DNA of 64,000 nt. Origin: Lojkania enalia (Eukaryota; Ascomycota; Dothideomycetes; Pleosporales). The stretch spans positions 1 to 64,000 of the forward strand of contig ML986680.1 of assembly GCA_010094045.1 (NCBI GenBank), in the 5' to 3' direction. The translations under genes were made by a program, and so were the position numbers. How positions within the stretch are numbered: position 1 is the stretch's first letter; each line of letters begins with the position of its first letter. The notes under the pieces were generated by a model that did no database searches, was not told the DNA's origin, and worked only from the letters and a program-made list of their open reading frames with translations. Below, in pieces: positions 1 to 11,325 of the stretch.

Positions 1-71
1 TGGCAGGTCCAGGGATATATATGTAGCATGTCTCGCATTTCTAGTCAATAGACGCAGTTTTCCAACCCTCA

Positions 72-458
72 TCAGAGCCAGCTAGCTCTGACAAACATCA
101 ACACCATCAACCCAATATATGTCCCACAATTCATTCGACTCTGATTCCCAGTCCCGGCGCTCTAATTCTGCCCCACCGGAATCGCCGCCCCGATCACGAT
201 GCCTACCTGATAAATTGACCAAACAATAGAGACGTAAGGTCCTTTCTTTTCTTCTAATGCGAAAGACGTAATACCAGCCCCCTCCGCCGTCCACAAGAAT
301 TCCGCACTAATCCCACACCAACAACCCCCAAAAATCACAAAAGGCACATTCCCAGTGTAATTGTGGCACCAGAGGCTCGCAGCGTAAGCCGCGTACCCGA
401 TACCACCTACGAACAGCATAATGCGAAGACCGAAGTAGTTCAAGAAGGCGGGCGCAAT
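72..458 (-). pseudogene. UNC93-like (MFS/DUF895) transporter fragment, decayed
   Basis: Read on the minus strand from about 458, the frame gives a membrane-type segment that looks like the middle of fungal UNC93-like proteins: NYFGLR, then GGIGYAAYAASLW, then a TM helix with FVIFGG, LWTAEGAG, EKKGPYVS and IGAAIPVGQN. The frame then meets TAG (162-164) where the family usually has Trp (GQNW), and the same frame continues homologous-looking (GTYIGLMVLMFV) to a second stop at 72-74. TGG to TAG is a TpG to TpA change, as expected of RIP. The 5' half of the gene is absent: the homologous part begins within about 25 bp of the stop codon of the neighbouring kinase gene. I see no intact start or complete transporter, so this is a relic. 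Family assignment is from memory of conserved segments. Confidence 0.6.
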
Positions 459-465
459 TTAAGTT

Positions 466-1755
466 TCATCTGCTGTCTTTATACTTCACTATCATGGGTA
501 ACCAAACTTCCTGCAGTTTCAGCGCATCAGACCGATGCGCTAACTCCACCAGCATGTGCTCTCTCACCATCACACGGAGGGATGTGCGAAAAACTTCCAG
601 AGCATCCGGTAATATTTGTGTTGGGAGTCTGTCTAAGAATTCATTCACCTCCTTGATGTGATCGCGGAACTCCTTATCACCTTCGAGAGCAATCTCAAAT
701 ATCCGCAGAACCCCTTCTCTTCCTGAATGTAAGAGACCCTCGATTAGGGCAAAGCAGCAACCTAGAGACCATACATCTGTTGTGAAATTTGGGGGGTTAT
801 CTCCACGCTGTTCGGGAGCCAGATACGCATTGGTTCCAGTATGTGATGACCTGGCGGGGATGCCATAAAAGTACTCCCCGAGCCCAAAGTCTATGAAGTA
901 TGGTCGAATGCGAAAGTCAGGGGATTCCGGCACCCATCCAGGCTGGAGAAGTATGTTCTCCGGTTTCAAGTCTCTGTGCCTAATTCTGCTGTCGTCACCA
1001 GATAAAGTCAAATGTTCATTGGCTAAGCCAGCCAGGAACAAGCTACAATCCAGGATAAATTGAGGCCAGTGCTGGAATTCATCTTCTTTGTACCATGAAT
1101 TGATGTTAGATAACTCTGTTTCTGCCACCGACCTCTTGCCTATGAGATACACTAAGAAAGTATCCAGCGACAACTCAAGCCAAGGTGCCAAAACAAGGTA
1201 GACGGTGCCTCGACTCTTTGAAGGAACGTAGTAGACAGCTCGCAGCTCAATGGTACATCCCCAGTGTCCCTTGAACGCTTTGAGAAGCAGTGTCTCCGAT
1301 TTGATAACATTTGATGACCCGTCTTCGTCGAGGTCCACCCTCTTACAGGCAAGGAACGGATCTGGCCTTAAGCCAAAATGACGATCGACAGGGTCTATAT
1401 TGGTGTCTATATCAGGGTTTCTGATTGGGTAAACGATACACGAACTGCCAGATCGGATCTTGGTGTTGGGAGGAATGCTGAGATCATAAGGGGGAGCGAG
1501 ACCTGTGAAATCTTCCTCTAATTCTATTATACCGAGGCCTTGAAGTTCCTTAGGAAGTCGTGATTCTCTCTCCGCCGAGTTATCCATTGGACTTTCTCTG
1601 CTGTCAACATCGCTGGAAGGCGGCCAGCTCAATAGATGCTCGCTAAGTGCCAACCTAGAAAGTGTAGATTTAGCTCGGTTGCCAGTGCCTAGTGAACTTG
1701 GTGTCTGGTGCGTAACTCACGGGTTGTAATAATCATCATTCCTATTCGCAGACAT
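466..1755 (-). CDS. Protein-kinase-like protein, two exons
   Basis: Two exons join in frame: a 35 nt first exon (1721-1755, starting MSANRNDDYYNP) with donor GTGAGT, a 66 bp intron (1655-1720, ending TCTAG), then 466-1654; product 407 aa. Kinase landmarks are a loose glycine-rich loop near residues 78-88, the ATP lysine in ACKRVDL (about K116), HRDLKPEN at about 238-245, IDFGLG at about 266-271, an APE-like LAPEQRG and the subdomain IX motif TTDVWSLGC. All catalytic residues expected of an active kinase are present. The domain occupies nearly the whole protein, with no extra domain recognised. It lies head to head with the HET-domain gene starting at 2925, and its stop lies next to the truncated UNC93 relic. 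Substrate is unknown. This looks like one of the expanded, fast-evolving orphan kinases of Pezizomycotina. A start at the in-frame ATG at 1587 is possible but loses the well-formed exon 1. Confidence 0.85.
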
Positions 1756-2924
1756 TTGTTCTATTGAGTTTTAGATCATAAGATGGGCGATGGGCTTGGA
1801 ATCACACATAAAGTACGTGGCTGTTCAAAAAGATTTGTCGCGAATCAGGCTAAGACGAGGCTTTTAGATAAGGATCAGGTAGGGCTTAAGCCGCTGTAGC
1901 TTTCCGTACCCCTCTCCGTTCAGGTGATTGGAGATATATAAATACGTATTGACTCCTATTCACGCTTAGGCGACAGACACCTAGATTAGATCAGGCTCCT
2001 CGTATTCTCAATGCTTCAAGTACGAGCGCTTTCAAACAGATTCCGTGGCTTAGCTAGCTCTATAACAGCTGTCAGGTCGGTATAGACACTGTAAGAGGTA
2101 TATCTACTATCCTACGCAACCCAGTCGCTCATTCGAGTAACTGTGTGCCTTTCGGTGACCGTTCACGGCTAGTATGGCGTAGTGGTATTATACCCGTGAC
2201 AGACACAAAAAATCCGTTTGAGATTTTCAGCAAGCCCCTGAATCGTCCAAATCTCTCTAATCTATCTCTATGATTACCGTTGCATAAAGATACGCTGCCT
2301 TGTTCTCCCTCACTTGCTTTACTGACATGTCGGACAGTTCCCACTTTTAGACGTAGTAGTCGTCTGATCTGCTGCTGCTATGCCATTTGGCTTTCCAACT
2401 TCGTGCTGAGTCCCGCAGTATTTGTCGAGCCTGGCCACCTCCTTCTTGCATTTGCAGCCAGAGTATTCTGTACGATGAAATTTCCAGGTGCACATTGCTT
2501 AGTAGACTTGTATTTTGTTAGAATGAGCCTATGATATCTGCTATTAATGGAATACAACCTACTTGCGAGAAATGAACTTGAATTGTTCTTATCTGATATT
2601 CTTGAATTACGTTCTTACTGGCAAATGCTGATGGGTTTGAGGAGCTTGTTTGAGGGAGTCCACTAGCCTTAAGTTCGAGTTCAGCTCTGAGGTTTGAGAG
2701 CTGAGTTAGCGCCAACTATGCTTTTTCCAATCACCGGAAATGGAGCCTACCTGACCATGACCCGCATATCGGCCTCGATATCCAATATTCTGCCGCTGCC
2801 TGATTGATAGCCTTGCTTGACGGGACCGCGACCACGAGGCTCGGTTGATGACCTATTCCTGCAGCTAGATGCGAGCACAGCGACCTCTAGTCCCCTGACT
2901 TGCTTCAAATCACCTTGTGATAGA
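1756..2924. other. Intergenic region between kinase and HET gene
   Basis: Shared upstream region of two divergent genes. An AT-rich TATATAAATA-like box lies at about 1935-1944. No conserved coding segment is recognisable on either strand; the open frames here are short and unconnected. The frame of the HET gene is open upstream to 2817 but has no ATG before 2925, so an additional 5' exon in this interval cannot be excluded. Confidence 0.4.
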
Positions 2925-5035
2925 ATGCACCCCAAGCTGGAAATTCATTGTTTCGGTTCTATTCATTTATGTAGAGCCTGCAAGGATGTGTTCCACATGT
3001 ACTTCATGGGTGCAACCATCACACGGAAATCGCATCATACATCTGAAGCATCGCTAATACAAGCAGCAGCTGAGCATTGCTCCATCTGCTATATTGTCTG
3101 GAGCAATATCAAGAAAGGGTACCAAAAGAACGATAAAGTGAATTTAGGGCACGGCATCAAGACAACGTGCAGTATTTATGAGGATGAGCGAGAAGGGTCG
3201 TTGTCAAAGGTGGAAGTCTACCCTGACCCCTCAACCCAAAGTTCTAGGGATCTCTTATCGCGCTGTTCAGTTATCAAGTTCCGACTCATACCAACTTCAG
3301 GTACGCTCCATCCTCCTTGCTAAAATATGCTCTTTTCTTGCAATCTTTGTACAAAAGGTTCGGCTGAGGCTTCTGCAAGCCATGGTGCTGATCTCGTCTC
3401 ACAGCTGAAAACAATGTTAGTCGAGTTGACACTCTCGACATGGACATTAGTACCTCATCGGTTGCTTCGCTAGACTTGGCACTGGACTGGTATAAATGCT
3501 GTTTCAATTCTCACAGTCGATGTCAAATACCTTTGAACGAGGACACGGATTGGAGACCGACACGACTTGTCGACATCGGGCTTAATCGTGGGGACATATG
3601 GCATCTTCGTACTTGTTCTTCATTACCACCAGGGCCAGTGAAGTACGTAACTCTTAGCTATCGGTGGGGATCAACAAGTAGCCTAAGACTTCTCCAAGGC
3701 AACATTGACATGCTACATCAAGGACTTCCCATATCACAGCTTCCAAAGACCTTTCAGGATGCAGTTTCGATTGCTCAGCACTTCTCTATTCAGTACTTGT
3801 GGATAGATGCGCTCTGCATCATACAGGACTGCAGTATTGATTGGTCCAATGAAGCACCTACGATGCGATATGTCTACAGCCATTCAACGTGCAACATTGC
3901 AGCAACAGCCGCGACTGACCAAGATAGTGGGCTGTTTAGGCAAAGAAATAAGGAGAAACATTTGCCTCGCACCATTACAGCGCCTCCTGGAGCTTTGAAA
4001 CATCTAGGGGAGTCGTTTGTGCTGTTCGACAAAGAATACTGGAATCGACAGTTAGCACAAGGACCTCTTTATAAGCGTGGTTGGGTCTTCCAAGAGTGTT
4101 TGCTCGCTCCTCGTGTCCTCTACTTCACGGGGAATCAAATCATGTGGGAATGTTTCCAAGAGACCAAATGTGAACGCTTTCTACGTGGGATACCCTACCA
4201 TGAGGGCTTAAAAAATCTCACCATTCTATGGGATTCTCTGGATGGGCGGAAGGAATGCAAACAGGACGCAGGCGCAGGAAACATGACTTTACGAATTCAA
4301 AATTTATGGAACCACCTTCTTGAAAGCTATTCGTCCTGTGCCTTGACACGCGGCGAAGACAGGCTCCCCGCCTTAGCAGGAGTCGCGCGGCTCTTCGCAG
4401 ACACTACAGGCGATGAATATCTCTGCGGGCTCTGGCGGTCGAAGCTGATCGAGCAACTACTTTGGCGCGTTCCACGACCAACGCTAAGGGCTCCAACACA
4501 GCTTGGTGTACCGTCATGGTCTTGGGCCCTGACTGTAGGGCAAGTGCTATCAGTAGACTTATGTTCCGATCGTCAGGATTTGATCACCATCACACATGTT
4601 GTGAGACACGAGGACCTATCCATATGGGACATACCCTCATATTCATCGATATCTATTTGGTTAACTGGTTCTCTATCCATTCTCCGAGAGCAGAGCTCGG
4701 ATGACGATTCTTACAATAGCCTCGGATCAAGGCCCCTGGAGGCGAAGTTACATCTCGATTTTGCAGACACCAATCTAGTCGCAGGAAACCAGGAGATGTG
4801 TTTACTACCTGTGCTGTCGTTGCATCCATGGATTCCCCCTATACTGTCAAGCACACGGCTGATTGGATTGATATTGACAAAATTAGTTGGTTATGGGTCC
4901 AGCTCATTTCAGAGGGTTGGTCAATTCAGCACGGATTCCTCAGAGGATATTGGTAGGCTGGGCTTTGACATTTCATCCACGGGACTAGCTGTACCGAGGA
5001 AGGCGAGCAATCTCTCCGAGCTATGGTTAGTGTGA
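2925..5035 (+). CDS. Heterokaryon incompatibility (HET) domain protein
   Basis: Exon 1 is 2925-3300 and exon 2 is 3405-5035, joined by a 104 bp intron (GTACGC...CACAG) that restores phase; product 668 aa. The N-terminal 125 residues contain a C-x2-C pair (LCRACK) and a later GC-type pair (HCSICYIVW), as often seen before HET domains of this class. The HET domain (PF06985) follows with its three usual blocks: VTLSYRWGS (about 207-215), YLWIDALCIIQD (about 256-267) and RGWVFQECLLAPRVLYF (about 351-367). HET domains act in fungal non-self recognition and can trigger cell death. The C-terminal 200 residues match nothing I recognise. The gene is divergent from the kinase at 466-1755. An alternative acceptor at 3420 was rejected because it breaks the frame. 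Confidence 0.88.
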
Positions 5036-5238
5036 TGAGAGCTAATTTAGTCTCTATGAATTGAATGTGCAGCACAAGAAATCCCACGCTATCAATCTAG
5101 TTGCTTCCGAAGTGCGCGAGGCAACTTTACTCAACACAAGGGCGCGCTCCACATCTAAATTATAAGTACAACCCACGACCAGCAGACTATATTACTAGAT
5201 CTTACATATGGCCAATCTTCTTATGCTTAATCCCAATT

Positions 5239-5637
5239 ATGGCCCCTCACAGTCCAGATCTCGCCAAAACTCCAACATCAACCCCTCCATTCCTCTCCAA
5301 CGATCTCGCCATAATATCTTTGGAAACACCACCTCCGCTTCGCCCTCCACACAAGACACACCTTCCTACGGACAAGGCTAGATACCTTTTCCTTCCTCGC
5401 AGTAGGCATTGTGGCACTGTCTATGAGCGTCCTTGCATACACATAAGAACATCCTAAAAGGAGTCTTGATAGCTCTTGGAGTGTCTGGGGCTTTTGGCTT
5501 CATCTTCGGTAGCGCTGGGAAATGCGAGGGCATTTTTGTGTCTTTCAGTTTTGCTTATGGGATATGCTGAGGGCGTGGGATGGGTTGCTGTTGCGTTGAC
5601 GGGGAGCGCTGCCGTTTTGCAAGAAAATGAATCATAG
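5239..5637 (+). pseudogene. Small multi-pass membrane protein gene, frameshifted
   Basis: An ATG at 5239 opens a polar, proline-rich N-terminus (MAPHSPDLAK...), after which the likely continuation jumps frame at least twice. Hydrophobic stretches appear in succession in different frames: FLAVGIVALSMSVLAYT near 5391-5441, VLIALGVSGAFGFIFGS near 5465-5515, SFAYG near 5546-5560 and GWVAVALTGSAAVL near 5582-5623, ending at TAG 5635-5637. No GT-AG intron joins these frames, so indels are the simplest reading. The result would be a roughly 130-residue protein with about four membrane segments. I do not recognise the family. It lies just downstream of the HET gene and at the edge of the decayed region. 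Confidence 0.4.
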
Positions 5638-5639
5638 AA

Positions 5640-8600
5640 GTATATGACCTACATATTCTGCACTTCTAGCTGCGAAAATTTGCAAATTGCGGGGCTACCT
5701 AATACATGCGGACAGGCAAAAGCGGGGCTGGATGGCTCCGTCATTCGGCGAATAAAAGCGGTACCGTAATTATACGTCCTTCCATACACGCGTGACTCAT
5801 TTCAAATACATCAAACCCTCTTATACTCAATTATGGAGACTTACAGTAGAACACTCTATTAGACGCCTAGCTTCTGCGATAAGCCCTTATCTAAGTATAG
5901 CTCTTCGAAAGCGTGAGAAATTTCATATACTCTGAGTCTTTCAAGTATGTGACCGCTGCCAAGGCTAAGGAAGAACGAATGACACTAGCACAGCGATGGG
6001 ATGATCTGAACCAAGTATAACGATAGTTGGAATTTTAGGGAACCAATTGTAAAGCAAGTATATAGTGTGTACAAAGAGCACGCGACACCCGATTGGACGC
6101 CACCTCTAGTAGACGGGAAAGAGTTGAAGCCGAGTATCTTCGCCAAAACCTTCTCAAACTCCTATCTTCAGGCTGCCCGCGAGAAGGTGGATCATGCAGG
6201 TTAGGCTGATGTGTCTATTAGGTGGCTCACACGGGAAAAGATATAAGTTAAGATATGAAGAAGCTCTACAGTAATTTCAGCTAGATAAATCACTAATTTT
6301 CAGACGGCGATTTCAAGGTAGACCCCCTGATTTTCAGCCCTAGCGACACCCGGCCACTCTCCACTCTATTTCCGGAAAACGGCAGAAGGAAGGGTTTGAA
6401 CTGGAAAAGTAAGTTCAGGAGATATATCTGGGGTTCGATCGAGACATCAGGGTCAGCGAAGACGGAAGCCACAGGGAGGATTTTTGAAGAAGATCTTCAG
6501 GCACGAGCTGAACGAGTCTGACAGTCCCTTCAAACCAATTCACCCCTACCGACTCTATGAGGCTAGAGCTGCAGTATATCGTAGTACAGGGGCGTTGCTG
6601 TTCAACGGCCAAGCCCATAAGGCCAAGTGGTTGAGGAGGCTGTCAAGAATAGCGCACGCCAACCTCACTAGGAAATATTCCCAATAAAGTTGGAAGGGGA
6701 CCGTTTAATAGGTTTCTTAAAAGACCCATCTGCCCACCGTGCCTGTACATCTAAGACTCAGCGCAGGAGGCGTAAATCATCCCGAGGCTGATTTACAGCC
6801 GAAAACCATGCGGAAGGGCCAATTGCGAATAATGGAAGCAGATAGAACATTATTGGTGGAATCCTCTAATAATCGCGTCACAAAGTGCATACGGTGTCAT
6901 CCCCGTACTTCATATTGTACCATGCTCAATAACATTATGGGAACTGTTATGGGATTCAGTACCTAATCCATCGCGCCCTGATACTCGGCGCTCATTACTC
7001 TTGACAGCGCCTTTTCAGATAAGGGAAGCGGAATCATAATGACCTGCGTCAGCGTTATTACTGCACTTCCAGTGTCACCAATCTCTAGCGACGCTTTGGA
7101 ATGAAGCTTCCTTCCCGACCTGGAGTCCGAGATAACCACCCTAGCCGCCTAGTGTTAAGTCAAGCAGCAGCAGAGGGTGCCTCTTTCTTCTTCCATTGAA
7201 GACGGTGAAGATGATCTGGACGAGTCGACTAAAGATGAAGAATGCACCAATCTACTCATTCCACCGTCCCTAGATGGCGACGCTGGAACTAAAAAGGACT
7301 TTCTTAACTGACTCACGAAGCTACTTTCCTATAAGAAGGACCCTTCATTAATCACGAGCACAGCGTTGATCTATAGTAAGATAGAGGCGACTATTATAGC
7401 TACTCGAAACTCGACCTCAGGCGGCAAAACTTAGTCGGACAAGGATTTCAAGATGTTAGAGTTAGAATACTTAACCAAAGTCCTCGAGAGGATTTCAGCT
7501 AACAGTTAGTGTCTCTGTCAAAACCTGCCTCCCGTGTCGATAAAATTCACCTCTTGCATAGACATTTTCGAGTCGCACCCGCTACCAGCGCTGCAGAGCA
7601 CTTTAGTGGAATATTACAATAAAAGGATTCGGTATACGCCAAAAATGTCATGTCTGTTGAAAAGGGAAACATGGGAGTGAGTTTCTTTAAAGACGGCGTG
7701 TGTATTAGTGTTATGTCTAGCCATCTAACTGTATACAACTTTGCTAGAGATATTAAGGCCGTATCTTATAGTACGGACTTTTACGCCGAACTGAAGGTCA
7801 ACCTGACACCCAACAAAGTTCGTCACGTCGTTAAAGAATTAGCGCATATTCGAAGACCGATGCAAAGTGCAGAGGCTTTTTTATATATTGTTCAGCAATA
7901 CCCTAGCTTTCGCAACTTTAAAATCGCCTTAATAGTCTCTCAGCAAGGAAGGTCAAGACATGGCCATTACCCAAGGAAGAGTTTTCAGTCACTCCGTAGC
8001 TAGAACCGAAATTCTGCAACGAAGTTGAGAAGCACAAGAATCTCCATGCCGAGATATGCCAATAGCCTACCTTCTTAATTGTAGGGGTCTCTGCTCAGAA
8101 GTTCTCCTATACCTTAGGGTTAGTAAGAAAACGTGCCTTCTTTGCGGGCACTTCAGGAAATAGGCTTTTTTGAAACTCGAGGGAACCACGGGAAGTGCTA
8201 TTCGTTATAGGCGTTTCCACACACTACGGACAAACCCTGAGGTAGCCGAGAGACTATGGACGGCTGTTCGGCGTCTGAGAGACATTCTTTAAAATGAAGA
8301 GATGAAACACGACGTGCCCCACTAAGATGTAGAAAAGGAATCAGTGATAGCAGTCCCGGTTCCGCCCAGCTATGAGAGGAAGACGACGCCTTTTAAGAGT
8401 ATAGTTGAGGACCCTAGATTTCTTACGAGTGAGACGAGTAGTTGGCTATATCTCACAAGCGCGCCAGAGAAGCTAGGTAAGTAGTTAATGTTAACTTATT
8501 AGTTCGCCGTTGGATACCCTCGATGCTAATATAGACTAGCATGATTCCTAGCAATGATAAAAGCTCTATTAAGCCCTCTCATGCATAGGATAGCGCCAGT

Positions 8601-11040
8601 GTACCAGAAGTTGGAGGCCTCAAGGGAAAGAAAGCTGACGCTGCTAGTCCAACAGTCTACGCTTTCTACAAGGCCACCTGTGAACTCGCCCATATTTGTA
8701 AAAAGTGTAGGGTTACCACCTACTATACTCTTGATTGCTACAGTTCCGACTAGCATCCACACAAATTTTCCTGTAGCTGAAAAAGACCAACCGACGCCAC
8801 GGATTATTTAGTGCTCGCTTGTCACACAAGTTTCTCCTTAAAGATGATGCTATGAATAAGTACAACTTTTTATACTTTGCTTCCGGGCATGATTAGTAGA
8901 AGCTCTTTAACCTTTACCGACGGATAATAGTCGACTAGAGCATTAACGAGGACGAGCTGTGTAATACCGTAGAGTAGAGCAAGCTAAAAGAGATACTTAC
9001 AGTTCGATGCTTGCAAACTAGAGATCCTGACATGCTATGAGACATATAGTAGCTTAAGAGCGAGGAGGGATTTAGAACTAAAGGCAAGGGGCCGGGACTT
9101 GCCGTTATCTTCGAGGCGGCTTAGAGGGAGCTGTTAAGTCCTGACGGGAAAAGGTGCCAATTATCAAACTTCAGCCTCTAGAAAAGCGAAAGGCGCTTGT
9201 CTTCTACGCCCAGATCCGCAATAGATTCATACTAAATGTGGATGAAGACTACATCTTATTAGGCTTTTATACAGCGGCGGACCCTAAATCGGCACAGTAA
9301 CTCACTTCCGTATATAGATCACTTATTGTACGATACTCGTTCAATAAGTTCTAGAATACTATAGTAGAGTCTAGGACAGTGGAATTATTTAGGAAATATA
9401 GGCTTACGGACTGAATCTTGTACATGCACAATTTTAAGGACTTTATAGTCACTGTAAAGAAATAGTACTAGAGCGTATAGGAGCTTAAGCGATTTACACG
9501 TATAAGCGTAGCTGATCCTTTCTAAGCTGTTATGGTGGACTATAGATTCGTGAACTGCGAGGATGTACGCTAACAGATACAGCTTTAAGAGATATACTAT
9601 AAATACTTTAAAAGGGGAGAGGATAAGATGAGACTCTATAAGGTATGCGTTTCCGGAAAACTAGGGAACTTCCTTGAATCAGTCTTGGGAAGATGTACAG
9701 CGTGCTCAGACCTTCTTTGGAATTCTTATCCCTTAGGAGACTATCCTCTAATAGGTATAGTAATATATTCTGTTAAAATATACCTAGAGTCTAATTTTTG
9801 TCTAGGTAAATGCCTTTAAGAGGGGTAATAGGAAGGAGGTAATTATAATTCCAGATGCTGAGAACGAGGTAATAATAAGATAGATTCACGATTGGGCTGC
9901 ATTTCTAGGGACAGGACTAAGGAAGCGATATTATTTTAGATTAGATAGCAAATTTATCATGCAGTTAGCGTTATAGCAAGGAAGTTTACATTAGCAGGTA
10001 TTCCCTAATATAGGAATTACGTCACTATCTCGGTCGGTTCTAAACAACCGCTTAGCCCGAATTGCATGTGGACTCTACTCTCTCGCTCCAGAAGCAACGT
10101 AGTAGCTATACAATTTTTCGCTTTGGACGTAAGAAGCACAAGGACGTGGTGGGCTTAATTAGGTCTTTCAGTCAGCGGAGGCGCTTAAGGGTGATATTAT
10201 GGCATGTCTTTATGTTAAAAAAGTTGGCATCGCTGCGCGTTAGAATGAATCTCGAGGTGTGCAGGATAGCTGTATCGAGCTGTTTCGACGTTGAGACGCG
10301 TTGGCTGACTTAACTAGCGCATAGCACTACTTCCAATTACTGAGCTAGATATTATGATATTCCGAGCGCCTGTACGATCTACATAGCTACATACATTACC
10401 GTAAATTGCCCGTGGATGATCTTGTATTAGCTAGGATCGGTAGTTTATTTCTATTAGAAGTATTAATCAACTTAGCGATCTTGCATAAAATTGCGCTCCA
10501 TAGCGTATATAGGGCTGGTGATAACTTCCTAGTATTAGAGGAAGGTTCTAAGGCTTAGATGAGGCTATTCTACGAAATTTGGAGAGATAAAGGCTTAATG
10601 TCGGCGCCGAAGGGAAGGAAGTCTATTATGCTATGAAAGAAGGCGCTGGTCCTCAGCGGAACATATCTCGGCGAACAGGTGACGTGTGGAACGCCGCTCG
10701 GACTTCTCGACTGCACATTGAGCATCCCACTTCTTAGTCTCGCCATAGTGGAAGATGGACTGCGACTCTTTTTAGCGTTTGATATACTGCTGCATGTTTT
10801 TCTGCAAACCTACCTAGTCGTCTCACCGAGCTTTACTGCACACACCCTTTCCAGCTCGAGCATGGACTACGCTGCCACAGCGCCTACTACGAAACCTGCT
10901 CTACTTTCCGCACTCACAATCCCACATAAATATAGGTAATGCTAAGCATGCTGCAGGTACGGAGTATCTAAGTCGGCGTGGGCAGTAGAAGGCAGCCTAT
11001 TTAGTAACATCCGAACCCGCGTAAGAGGTCGACGAATTAC
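5640..11040. other. Decayed, stop-riddled DNA (probable RIP-mutated mobile element or pseudogene tract)
   Basis: About 5.4 kb without any intact gene. Plus-strand frames repeatedly give protein-like text broken by TAG/TAA where Gln codons (CAG/CAA) would fit. Examples are the segment 7650-8003 (VRHVVKELAHIRRPMQ), 8329-8480 (IAVPVPPSYERKTTPFKSIV) and 9361-9950 (DYRFVNCED, KFIMQLA, IHDWAAFLGTGL). TpA is abundant: in 9361-9420 I count 8 TpA against 6 ApT, and 4 CpA/TpG against 6 ApC/GpT, the direction expected after RIP. I could not identify a reverse transcriptase, DDE transposase, integrase or tyrosine recombinase motif with confidence, and no terminal repeats were found by eye. It separates two accessory genes, so an old insertion is plausible. 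Confidence 0.5.
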
Positions 11041-11325
11041 GAGAGGATATGAACTATTAAAATCATAGGAATAAATTCGACATGTTTATTGCTTGATGCA
11101 ATCTGAATATCTCTTTTCCAAGCTGAGCCTCAATCACTTAGCCTGCACACTCGCTTCCAATGTCCAATCATCCATCACCCTGGCTACCGCCACATTTCTT
11201 AATCCCACAAATCTCGTAACCTCTCCCTCGTCTTAGCCCAGCCTTATTCCTTCATCTCTCCGTTAAGCCATCCGAGTAACATAATCATTTAGAATTCATG
11301 CCCGAACGGACTGAGTGCTGATAAA

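Noticed and set aside
3301..3420. Alternative acceptor at 3419-3420 for the HET intron
   Set aside because: It puts exon 2 in the wrong frame; the acceptor at 3403-3404 keeps the frame open and adds a plausible linker.
5640..11040. DUF3435/Starship captain or LTR-retrotransposon assignment for the decayed tract
   Set aside because: Some segments were suggestive, but no diagnostic recombinase, RT or integrase motif could be confirmed by eye.
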